Assembly (NCBI RefSeq): GCF_002257585.1
Contig: NZ_CP022743.1
Location: 4,154,001 to 4,218,000 of the forward strand
DNA length: 64,000 nucleotides
Direction of reading: 5' to 3'
Source: Mucilaginibacter xinganensis
GTDB lineage: Bacteria; Bacteroidota; Bacteroidia; Sphingobacteriales; Sphingobacteriaceae
Shown: positions 32,921 through 41,325 of the stretch, one piece after another
Position numbering within the stretch: position 1 is the stretch's first letter
Layout: every line of letters starts with the position of its first letter
Notes under the pieces: generated by a model
Database searches by the model: none
Told to the model about the DNA's origin: nothing
The model's input: the letters and a program-made list of their open reading frames with translations, nothing else
Made by a program: the position numbers and the translations under genes

Positions 32921-33697
32921 CTACTCTCCATTCTCTCCGCTCACCACCTTCTTAGCCTCAAAATTGAATACTTTTCTTTTTAACACAAAATTTGCCCCAA
33001 GGTAAACCTTACGCACCATCTCGTTAGCGGCCAGCACTTCAGGCACGCCTGATTCCAACAGTTTCCCTTCAAAAAGCAGGTAAGCCCTGTCAGTAATGGA
33101 AAGTGTTTCCTGCACATTGTGGTCAGTGATCAGGATGCCGATGTTACGGGTTTTCAACTTGGCAACCATTGCCTGGATCTCCTCTACGGCAATAGGATCA
33201 ACCCCGGCAAAAGGTTCGTCAAGCAAAATAAAATTAGGTTCGGCAGCCAGTGCACGTGCAATTTCTGTACGCCTGCGCTCGCCTCCCGACAGCAGGTCGC
33301 CGCGGTTTCTGCGCACTTTGTGCAGGCTAAACTCATCTATCAGCTCTTCCAGCTTATCTTTCTGGCGGTCTTTGGGCATGGTACCCATTTCTAAAACGGC
33401 CTTTATATTATCTTCTACCGAAAGCTTCCTGAATACCGAAGCCTCCTGCGCCAGGTAGCCAATTCCTTTTTGTGCGCGGCGGTACATCGGGTCGCCGGTT
33501 ATATCTTCATCATCCAGATAAATCTTTCCTTCGTTTGGCTTTATCAGCCCAACTATCATATAAAACGAGGTAGTTTTACCGGCACCGTTAGGCCCAAGCA
33601 ATCCTACTATTTCGCCCTGCGAAACATTGAAGCTCACATCGTTTACAACGGTACGCTGCTTGTATCTTTTTAATATGTTCTCTGCTCTTAAATTCAC
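32921..33697 (-). CDS. lptB: LPS export ABC transporter ATPase LptB
   Basis: 258 aa. Walker A GLLGPNGAGKTTSF, Q-loop region YLAQEASVFRKLSVEDN (the LptB-type signature), ABC signature LLSGGERRRTEIARAL, Walker B NFILLDEPFAGVDP and H-loop ITDHNV. It powers LptFG in lipopolysaccharide transport. The short C-terminal extension (~245-258, FEAKKVVSGENGE) is unremarkable. Not clustered with lptA/lptC here. Confidence 0.95.
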   Translation of the reverse strand: MNLRAENILKRYKQRTVVNDVSFNVSQGEIVGLLGPNGAGKTTSFYMIVGLIKPNEGKIYLDDEDITGDPMYRRAQKGIGYLAQEASVFRKLSVEDNIKAVLEMGTMPKDRQKDKLEELIDEFSLHKVRRNRGDLLSGGERRRTEIARALAAEPNFILLDEPFAGVDPIAVEEIQAMVAKLKTRNIGILITDHNVQETLSITDRAYLLFEGKLLESGVPEVLAANEMVRKVYLGANFVLKRKVFNFEAKKVVSGENGE

Positions 33698-33815
33698 CGG
33701 TTATACTGATTTATTTATGATTTTACCGCTGATTTCTATTAGAATTTCACCGGAGTTTTTTATTATACTGGTTTCCCTGCTATGAACCATTAACTATGAA
33801 CCTTCCCATTAATCT

Positions 33816-35519
33816 CTACTCACTAAACCTGATTCCCTTTACATTCAATTGTATGGTCCTTTTTTCCTTCCAAACGTTTTCTTCAATGGTATAACACATA
33901 TCAAAAGGCATATTTTTTTTCAGTTGCGGCAAATGTTCGCCCTGATTAAACGCAATGCAATCAAACATGGCGGAATCATCCTGCATCACCGTCATTTTTA
34001 CGTGGTTAGTACCCACCATGGCCGCATAACCGCTAACATACACATTTTTACTTATGAATACCGGCGCCATATTTTCGGGCCCGAAAGGCGCAAACTGGTT
34101 CAGGATCCTGAAAAACTTTGGTTCCACCTGGTTTAAACGTATTTCTGCGTCAATCTGTATCTGCTGGATCAATTGTTCCGGTTTTATGGTAGCGCTTACC
34201 ACCTCCTCAAACCTTGCTGCAAATGCCTCCACATTTTCGGGGTGCATGGTAAGCCCGGCGGCGTATTTATGCCCGCCAAACTGAATCAGCAGGTCGCTGC
34301 AGCCGCAAAGCGCTTCGTAAAGGTCGTATCCCAAAACAGAACGCGCCGAACCTGCCACATGGCCGTTGGAGCGGGTAAGCACAATAGTTGGGCGGTAATA
34401 TTTTTCGGTAAGCCGCGATGCAACAATGCCGATAACACCTTTATGCCAGTTTTCATTAAATAAAACAGTTGATTTACGGCCAATTAGTACCTCATCGCTG
34501 TCTATCATTCCCAAAGCCTCGTCGGTTATAGAAAGGTCATGCCCCTTGCGCTCGGTGTTCCTTATATTAATCAACTCGCTTTTTTCTTTGGCCTCAATTT
34601 CTTCACTGGCAATCAGCAGTTCAACCGCGTGTTTGGCATCGTCAATGCGCCCGGCGGCATTAATACGGGGGCCCAATAGAAAAACAACATCCGATATGGT
34701 ATAAAAAGTACCCCTGCCCGCAACCTCCATCAGCGTTTTTACACCCATACATGGATTGCTGTTTATCTTTTGCAGGCCAAGATGCGCAAGCACACGGTTT
34801 TCTCCTGTTATATGTACAATATCGCAGGCTATGCTAATAGCTACCAGGTCCAGGTAGCAATCCACCTCGCTAAAGGGGATATTATTTTTTTCGGCATACG
34901 CCTGGATCAGCTTAAAGCCAATGCCGCAGCCTGACAATTCTTTGAAAGGATATTGGCAATGGGCTTGTTTAGGATCGAGAATAGCTACGGCAGCAGGTAA
35001 CTCATCGCCAGGCAGGTGATGATCGCAGATGATAAAATCAACACCCTTTGTGTTGGCGTAAGCTATTTTATCAACCGACTTGATGCCGCAGTCGAGCGCT
35101 ATAATGAGAGAAAAGCCATGTTCATATGCATAGTCAATTCCTTTGGTCGAGATTCCATATCCTTCCAGGTAACGGTCAGGGATGTAATATTCAAGATTAT
35201 GACAATACTTTTTAAAAAAGCTGTAAACCAGTGATACTGCGGTGGTACCATCAACATCATAATCACCGTACACCAGTATCTTTTCTCCGGCGGCTATTGC
35301 ATCCTCTATCCGCAACACGGCCTGCTCCATACCTGCCATTAAAAAGGGATCGTGCAGGTGGCGGCTGTCGGGCCTGAAAAACAACCGGGCCTCATCATAG
35401 CTTTTAACCCCCCTGTTTATCAGCAGGGTACTTAAAACGGGATCAATATTTAACGCGGCAGCCAAACTCTTCACTTCATCTTCGTCAGCCTTAGCTCTTA
35501 CAGCCCACCGTTTATTCAT
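33816..35519 (-). CDS. recJ: single-stranded-DNA exonuclease RecJ
   Basis: 567 aa, standard length. DHH-family motifs: YGDYDVDGTTAVSL, ALDCGIKS, CDHHLPGDELP, and the SGCGIGFKL segment. DHHA1 region GIVASRLTEKYYRPTIVL with FGGHKYAAGLTM, then the OB-fold domain (~450-565). A 5'-3' ssDNA exonuclease for recombination and mismatch repair. All metal-binding Asp/His positions look intact. Confidence 0.95.
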   Translation of the reverse strand: MNKRWAVRAKADEDEVKSLAAALNIDPVLSTLLINRGVKSYDEARLFFRPDSRHLHDPFLMAGMEQAVLRIEDAIAAGEKILVYGDYDVDGTTAVSLVYSFFKKYCHNLEYYIPDRYLEGYGISTKGIDYAYEHGFSLIIALDCGIKSVDKIAYANTKGVDFIICDHHLPGDELPAAVAILDPKQAHCQYPFKELSGCGIGFKLIQAYAEKNNIPFSEVDCYLDLVAISIACDIVHITGENRVLAHLGLQKINSNPCMGVKTLMEVAGRGTFYTISDVVFLLGPRINAAGRIDDAKHAVELLIASEEIEAKEKSELINIRNTERKGHDLSITDEALGMIDSDEVLIGRKSTVLFNENWHKGVIGIVASRLTEKYYRPTIVLTRSNGHVAGSARSVLGYDLYEALCGCSDLLIQFGGHKYAAGLTMHPENVEAFAARFEEVVSATIKPEQLIQQIQIDAEIRLNQVEPKFFRILNQFAPFGPENMAPVFISKNVYVSGYAAMVGTNHVKMTVMQDDSAMFDCIAFNQGEHLPQLKKNMPFDMCYTIEENVWKEKRTIQLNVKGIRFSE

Positions 35520-35554
35520 ATCTTTGTAGCTTAAAAACGGTAAAGATAGAGATT

Positions 35555-35592
35555 AGGTTTAGAGATTAGAAGCCAGCGATTAGAGATTAGGA
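35555..35592. repeat. GAGATTAG-type low-complexity repeat
   Basis: Three variants of TTAGAGATTAG in ~38 bases upstream of recJ; related to the run at 56700-56745. The rest of the 226-base recJ/MBL gap shows nothing I can name. Confidence 0.4.
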
Positions 35593-35745
35593 AAATTCAT
35601 TATTTAATAATGAACAACGACCTTTGAACAATGAACCCCTGAGTGGAGCGGGCATTCTGAGTTGGCGACACATACAATTTCACCTCATCATTTGATATTC
35701 ACCGTTGGATATTGGTTATTCAATTTGTAATTAAATAATATTTTA

Positions 35746-36516
35746 ATGAAAATATTCACCCTGGGCGAAGGCTCATACTCTGTTGATGCTACTAAAAAGT
35801 TTATTCCTTTTAACCCAGAGACGGATAGTGCGAAAGACAGGCCCGCGTCATTATTTATTCATGTAAACCCTTTTTTGGTTCAAACGGATACCGATCTTAT
35901 TCTTTTAGATACCGGCCTTGGTTATAAAGACACGCGCGATGAACTTTTTATCCATCAGCACATTCGCAACGCAGGTTTTGATCCTGACGAAGTGAGCCTT
36001 GTAATTATGTCGCACCTGCATTTTGACCATTCGGGCGGCCTTGTGGTTGAGCGCGGCGGCAAACTGGTTCCCAGCTTTCCGAAAGCGCACCACGTAATTC
36101 AAAAACAAGAATGGGAAAAAGGACTTTCGGGGAGTTCCTCATCCTATCACAAGGAAATTTTTGAGGCGTTGCAGGGAAATATTGAATTGACACTGGTTGA
36201 GGGAAGCGGTGAGTTTAAACCGGGTATAAGGTATGAGCATTCCGGGGGGCATGCACCGTTCCACATGGTAATATGGATTGAAAGTGAAGGTGATAAGTGT
36301 TTTTTTGGTGGCGATGAATTACCTGAACCTGAGCAATTGATAAGGAAATTTATAGCGAAGTATGACTACGACGGGCGAAAAGCGATGCAGCTTAGGGAAG
36401 AGTACGGAAAAATAGCAGCGGCAGAAGGATGGACTTGTTTATTTTATCACGCAAAATCGTTATGCGTTGGTAAAGTTACTTACAGTGATGATCATTTTAT
36501 AGTTACTCCTGCTTAA
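35746..36516 (+). CDS. metallo-beta-lactamase-fold hydrolase
   Basis: 256 aa. Zinc motif HLHFDHSGG (~87-95), later ligands in SGGHAPFHM (His), FFGGDELPE (Asp) and CLFYHAKSL (His). The short N-terminal strand pair (MKIFTLGEGSYSVDATKKFIPF) is typical of the lactonase/YtnP-like branch. Substrate unknown; quorum-quenching lactone or other ester is possible. Its stop overlaps the convergent response-regulator stop by 4 bases. Confidence 0.85.
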   Translation: MKIFTLGEGSYSVDATKKFIPFNPETDSAKDRPASLFIHVNPFLVQTDTDLILLDTGLGYKDTRDELFIHQHIRNAGFDPDEVSLVIMSHLHFDHSGGLVVERGGKLVPSFPKAHHVIQKQEWEKGLSGSSSSYHKEIFEALQGNIELTLVEGSGEFKPGIRYEHSGGHAPFHMVIWIESEGDKCFFGGDELPEPEQLIRKFIAKYDYDGRKAMQLREEYGKIAAAEGWTCLFYHAKSLCVGKVTYSDDHFIVTPA

Positions 36517-36932
36517 GCCGGATCTTCAACTCTGAAAAGCTCAACTATTTTTTCAACGTTCAAAGGCTTTGAGATAAAATCTTTAACCAGCGGGTATGAG
36601 CGTGCTTTATTAATATCGTTACTGAATACCGATGACGAAATAATGTAAATTTTACATTTGCCCGCGGGATCAAGATTCAGCCGTTTAAATTCGTCCAAAA
36701 ATTCCCATCCATTCATAATTGGCATATTAATGTCAAGTAAAATATAATCGGGAAATTTCTCGGGGCCACCTTTCTGAATCTCTACCAGTTGATCAATAGC
36801 ATATTTACCGTTAAGGCACGCCATTATCTCTGTATTCATCAGCGCTTTTTTAATTAACTTGATAGAAATGAAGTTGTTTATTTCATCATCATCAACAAGC
36901 AATATACTAACGGATCTGCTATTAAACTCCAT
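36513..36932 (-). CDS. stand-alone response-regulator receiver protein
   Basis: 139 aa, a single CheY-like REC domain with no output domain. Acidic pocket DDD at residues 14-16, phosphoacceptor Asp 67 in LLDINMPIMNGWEF, and Lys 122 in FISKPLN. Bacteroidota use many such REC-only proteins downstream of hybrid kinases. No histidine kinase gene is adjacent, so the partner is elsewhere. Confidence 0.9.
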   Translation of the reverse strand: MEFNSRSVSILLVDDDEINNFISIKLIKKALMNTEIMACLNGKYAIDQLVEIQKGGPEKFPDYILLDINMPIMNGWEFLDEFKRLNLDPAGKCKIYIISSSVFSNDINKARSYPLVKDFISKPLNVEKIVELFRVEDPA

Positions 36933-37119
36933 ATAAATAAATTATGATAAACCTTATACGCATCAAAACTCCAAAGGTTATATTCCTTTTGTGAATAATT
37001 GTATAGGTTTTGTTAAAAAAAGTAAAGCTGGTTATCAGTCCGGTTATGCTAATATACCTGTCAATTGGGTTATATTGATTAAAATTAATACTTTAGATTG
37101 AACAATCCTATAGTGTACA

Positions 37120-39555
37120 ATGAAAAAAATATACTTCCTTATTTTACTGGCAATTACTTTGGCCACAGCGGTAAATGCACAAAAACCTGCCGACATTGAA
37201 TCAAAAGTGAAAGGACTAACCAAATACACCGGTTATTTCAATTTTTACTGGGACGAAAATACCGGCCGCGTTTTGCTGGAGGTAGATAAACTGAATACCG
37301 AATTTTTATACGTAAACTCTTTACCTTCAGGCGTTGGCTCGAACGACCTGGGGCTGGACAGAGGCCAAATTGGCGACAGCCGCATTGTTAAATTTGTAAA
37401 AAGCGGGCCAAAGATCCTGCTGATACAGCCAAATTACGCTTACAGGGCAGTGAGCAATAATGCGGATGAACGAAAGTCGGTTGAAGAAGCATTTGCACAA
37501 TCGGTAATTTGGGGCTTTAAAGCCGAAGCGATTGATGGGGATAAAGTTTTGATAGATTTTACCCCTTTTTTGCTGCGCGACAGCCACCACCTGGCCGACC
37601 GCCTGGGCAGCAGCGACCAGGGAAATTTTAATTTAGATGAATCGCGTTCGGCTATTTACCTGCCAAATACCAAAGGCTTTCCTGAAAACTCGGAATTTGA
37701 AGCCACTATAACGTTAGACGGTAAGGCCAAAGGCAGCGAAATAAGCTCCGTTACGCCCGACCCTAATTCAGTTACGGTAAGGATGCACCACTCCTTCATT
37801 AAGCTCCCGGATGACAATTACAAAGTACGCAAGTTTGATCCGCGTTCGGGGTTCTATGACATGAGCTACATGGATTATGCCACGCCTATAGACCAACCCA
37901 TTGTTAAACATATGCTTACGCGGCATCGCCTTCAAAAAAAGGACCCTTCGGCGGCGATGAGCGAAGCGGTAAAACCTATTGTTTATTACGTTGACCGTGG
38001 CGCGCCCGAACCTGTGCGCACCGCATTGATGGAGGGTGCAGCCTGGTGGAATCAGGCCTTCGAAGCTGCCGGGTACAAAAATGCATTCCAGGTAAAGCTG
38101 TTGCCGGAAGATGCCGACCCGATGGACATCAGGTACAATATTATTCAGTGGATTCACAGATCAACCAGAGGTTGGTCATACGGAGCCTCTATTGATGACC
38201 CGCGCACCGGTGAGATCATAAAAGGGCAGGTATCGTTAGGCTCCCTACGCGACAGGCAGGATTTCTTAATTGCCGAGGGCCTGCTGCAACCATACGAGGA
38301 CGGGAAACCTGTAAGCGGTAAAATGTTAAAAATGGCTATTGACCGTCTGCACCAGCTGGCCGCACATGAAGTTGGGCATACACTTGGCCTGCAGCACAAT
38401 TTTGCGGCAAGTACCAATAACAGGGCATCAGTAATGGACTACCCGCCGCCGGCATTCACCATGGGTACCGATGGCGCTATTGACCTTTCGAATGCTTATA
38501 CCACCGAAATTGGCACCTGGGATAAACGGGCCATTTTATATGGATACCAGGATTTCCCTGCGGGAACAAATGAGGATGATGCACTGAATAGCATTTTAAC
38601 CGAAACACTGAAACAGGGACAACTGTTTATAACCGATGAGGACGCAAGGCCCGAAGGCGGCGCGCACCCCCTTGCCCACTTATGGGACAATGGCAAAAAC
38701 GCCGCCGACGAATTGAACCGGTTAATGGATATTCGCAGGAAACTGCTTGATAATTTTTCAGAGAAAGCTATCAGGCAGAACGCGCCAATGGCAACAATAG
38801 AGGAGCCGTTAGTACCGATATATCTTATCCACCGCTACCAGGTTGAGGCTGCCTCCAAAATGCTGGGAGGCCTGTACTATACGTATGCCGTGAAAAACGA
38901 CGGGCAGCCAACTACCCGTTTCGTTCCGCCGGCCGAGCAGTGGAAAGCCTTTAATGCACTGATGCTTACCATAAGCCCCAATGCATTGGCGCTCCCCGAA
39001 AAACTACTGGAAAAGATTCCACCACGACCGGATGGTTATCCCAGAACAAGGGAGCTGTTTAAATCTCGCACCGGGCTTACGTTCGACCCGATGGCTGCTG
39101 CTGAATCTGCGGCAGCAACCACTTTATCGTTCATGCTACAGCCGGAACGGGCCGCACGGTTAGTTGAATACAATTCAAGGGATGTTAATCAGCCCGGCTT
39201 AATTGCTGTAATTGACAAGCTAATTGCTGCTACATGGAAAACACCGCAACAAGGCGGCTACAAAGGCGAATTACAGCGAATGGTGAACAATTTAACCTTA
39301 AAACAGTTATTAACGCTTGCCGCCAATACCCGTGCTCCTGAAAGCGTTCGGGGAATTGCACTGATGGCTATTGACGATTTAAAACGGTGGATGTACATCA
39401 GCCTCCGTTCGGCGGGCGACAATACCAACAATAAAGCAAATTTGATATTCGGACTTTCGCAGATCAGTGCGTTTGAAAAAGAACCGGCCCAATTTAAACC
39501 GGCCCAGCCCGTCGCTATGCCGGATGGCAGCCCGATTGGGGAAGGCGATTTCTGA
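37120..39555 (+). CDS. secreted zinc-dependent metalloprotease (DUF5117/DUF4953 type)
   Basis: 811 aa. Signal peptide (~1-20, ending AVNAQ). N-terminal DUF5118/5117-type region (FNFYWDENTGRVLLEVDKLNTEFLYV), then the metzincin motif HEVGHTLGLQH with H416, E417, H420 and H426. The C-terminal DUF4953-like region extends to ~800. Exported protease widespread in Bacteroidota; substrate unknown. Stands alone with a 187-base upstream gap. Confidence 0.9.
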   Translation: MKKIYFLILLAITLATAVNAQKPADIESKVKGLTKYTGYFNFYWDENTGRVLLEVDKLNTEFLYVNSLPSGVGSNDLGLDRGQIGDSRIVKFVKSGPKILLIQPNYAYRAVSNNADERKSVEEAFAQSVIWGFKAEAIDGDKVLIDFTPFLLRDSHHLADRLGSSDQGNFNLDESRSAIYLPNTKGFPENSEFEATITLDGKAKGSEISSVTPDPNSVTVRMHHSFIKLPDDNYKVRKFDPRSGFYDMSYMDYATPIDQPIVKHMLTRHRLQKKDPSAAMSEAVKPIVYYVDRGAPEPVRTALMEGAAWWNQAFEAAGYKNAFQVKLLPEDADPMDIRYNIIQWIHRSTRGWSYGASIDDPRTGEIIKGQVSLGSLRDRQDFLIAEGLLQPYEDGKPVSGKMLKMAIDRLHQLAAHEVGHTLGLQHNFAASTNNRASVMDYPPPAFTMGTDGAIDLSNAYTTEIGTWDKRAILYGYQDFPAGTNEDDALNSILTETLKQGQLFITDEDARPEGGAHPLAHLWDNGKNAADELNRLMDIRRKLLDNFSEKAIRQNAPMATIEEPLVPIYLIHRYQVEAASKMLGGLYYTYAVKNDGQPTTRFVPPAEQWKAFNALMLTISPNALALPEKLLEKIPPRPDGYPRTRELFKSRTGLTFDPMAAAESAAATTLSFMLQPERAARLVEYNSRDVNQPGLIAVIDKLIAATWKTPQQGGYKGELQRMVNNLTLKQLLTLAANTRAPESVRGIALMAIDDLKRWMYISLRSAGDNTNNKANLIFGLSQISAFEKEPAQFKPAQPVAMPDGSPIGEGDF

Positions 39556-39588
39556 TGTTCAGTTTCAAATTTATACTAATTTAGCACG

Positions 39589-40605
39589 ATGTCAAAACCT
39601 ATTATAACCGGCCTGATGGCCTACGGAATGTCAGGCCGCATTTTTCATACGCCATTTTTAACTACTAATCCAGGCTTTACCTTAAAAGCCATAGTGGAGC
39701 GGCATGAGAAAAAAGCAGCAGCGCGTTACCCTGATGTGATGAGTTATAGCACTATCGATGAGCTGCTGGCCGATGATGAAATTGAACTCATTGTAGTAAA
39801 CACCCCAAATAACACTCATTTCGACTTTACGATAAAAGCGCTGAACGCCGGCAAACATGTTTTACTGGAAAAACCGGCGGCAGCAACCGGCGCTGAAGTT
39901 AAGATCATGTTTGATTTAGCGCGAGAAAAGAACCTGCACCTGATGCTTTACCAAAACCGCCGTTACGACAGCGGCTTTATGCTGGTAAAAGAGGTGATTG
40001 AAAGCGGCAGGCTGGGCGAACTGATAGAGGTACACATGCGGTTCGACAGGTACAAGACTGCCCTTAGCCCGAAAGCATTCAAAGAGAAAAAGGAGAACGA
40101 AGCCAATGGCCTTGTTTATGACCTGGGGCCCCACCTTATTGACAACATTATAGCCTTGTTTGGCAAACCGTTAAGCTTCCAAAAAACCACCGGCATCTAC
40201 CGGGAAGGATCAGAAGTACCGGATTATTTCAACTATCACCTTAAATATCCAAATCAGTTAAATGTGTATTTAACCTCGGGCCTGCTAATGGCCGAAGTGC
40301 TGCCGGGCTTTGCAGTTTACGGAACACTTGGCAGCTTCGTAAAAGAACGCTGTGATACCCAAGAGGCCCAGCTTGACCACGGCATGATGCCAACTGACCC
40401 CGGTTTCGGCATTGAACCTGAAGGCAGCAACGGTAAACTGGTAATTATGGGCCCTGATAATAAAAGGAATGTTGAATACCTGCCGGCCCCAAAAGGCAAC
40501 TATAATGGTTTATTTGATGCCGTTTATCATACAATCCGTAATAACGCGTTGTTCCCTGTGACGGAAGAGCATGTTGCCTGGCAATTAGAATTGCTTGAAA
40601 AGTAA
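39589..40605 (+). CDS. Gfo/Idh/MocA-family oxidoreductase
   Basis: 338 aa. N-terminal NAD(P)-binding Rossmann domain (GLMAYGMSGRIFHTPFL...), the EKP motif (HVLLEKPAAATG, the catalytic-Lys region), then the GFO/IDH/MocA C-terminal domain with YDLGPHLIDNIIALFG carrying the conserved His. Similar to YdgJ/scyllo-inositol dehydrogenase-like enzymes. Substrate, probably a sugar or polyol, cannot be assigned. Followed by the thioredoxin-like gene after 43 bases. Confidence 0.9.
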   Translation: MSKPIITGLMAYGMSGRIFHTPFLTTNPGFTLKAIVERHEKKAAARYPDVMSYSTIDELLADDEIELIVVNTPNNTHFDFTIKALNAGKHVLLEKPAAATGAEVKIMFDLAREKNLHLMLYQNRRYDSGFMLVKEVIESGRLGELIEVHMRFDRYKTALSPKAFKEKKENEANGLVYDLGPHLIDNIIALFGKPLSFQKTTGIYREGSEVPDYFNYHLKYPNQLNVYLTSGLLMAEVLPGFAVYGTLGSFVKERCDTQEAQLDHGMMPTDPGFGIEPEGSNGKLVIMGPDNKRNVEYLPAPKGNYNGLFDAVYHTIRNNALFPVTEEHVAWQLELLEK

Positions 40606-40648
40606 AAATGTCGTATATATGCCCCTTGTGAACTTACAATTAAAAACA

Positions 40649-41137
40649 ATGAAGAAATTAGTGTTCTTTTTATGCCTTATAGCAGCCGTTAGCTGCACCA
40701 ATGCACAAAGCTTTACCCCTCCGGCTGCTATACCTCCTTACAAGATACTCACTACAGACAGCGTTACCATAACCCCTGCAAATCTCAGGAAGAATATGGC
40801 TACCATGATCATCTACTTCGCGCCGGATTGCAGCCATTGCCAGCACATGATGTATGAGCTAAAAACGCACATGAAAGAGTTTAAAAATGTGCAGGTGGTA
40901 ATGATCACATTTGTGCAGCAGATTAAAGCCATACAGGTATTTGCCCGCGATTTTGACCTTAAAAAGTACCCTAACTGGACAGTAGGCACCGAAGGATATA
41001 CCTACAAGGTTCAGCAATATTACCATGTTGCTACTACCCCGTACATTGCCTTTTATGACAAAATTGGCAAACCGGTAAAATACATTGAAAAGGACCCAAA
41101 AGTTGAAGACATACTGGCTACTGTTAAGAAACTGTAA
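40649..41137 (+). CDS. secreted thioredoxin-like (TlpA/redoxin) protein
   Basis: 162 aa from the Met at 40649; the frame is open upstream to 40595 but MKKLVFFLCLIAAVSC is a clean export signal (possible lipobox Cys 16). Thioredoxin fold with active site FAPDCSHCQHM (C-x-x-C) and the cis-Pro segment ATTPYIAFYD. Probably a periplasmic thiol oxidoreductase. A good terminator follows. Confidence 0.85.
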   Translation: MKKLVFFLCLIAAVSCTNAQSFTPPAAIPPYKILTTDSVTITPANLRKNMATMIIYFAPDCSHCQHMMYELKTHMKEFKNVQVVMITFVQQIKAIQVFARDFDLKKYPNWTVGTEGYTYKVQQYYHVATTPYIAFYDKIGKPVKYIEKDPKVEDILATVKKL

Positions 41138-41158
41138 CCTCCATTTCCAAAACATAAC

Positions 41159-41193
41159 AAAGGAATCCTGCTGAAAGACCAGGGTTCCTTTTT
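41159..41193 (+). terminator. rho-independent terminator after the thioredoxin-like gene
   Basis: AAGGAATCCTG (41160-41170) pairs with CAGGGTTCCTT (41180-41190), one G-U pair, 9-base loop, followed by a T run. Confidence 0.8.
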
Positions 41194-41325
41194 GTTGATA
41201 CCGTTGCCATTACGGTGACTTCCAGCGCTATTGCTAAACTAGCGTCACCAAAAAATTACCTTAAAATATCAACAAAGTTACAAGCATTGTTCCTGTACAA
41301 AATGGAAAAAGGTCATTTTTGCGGC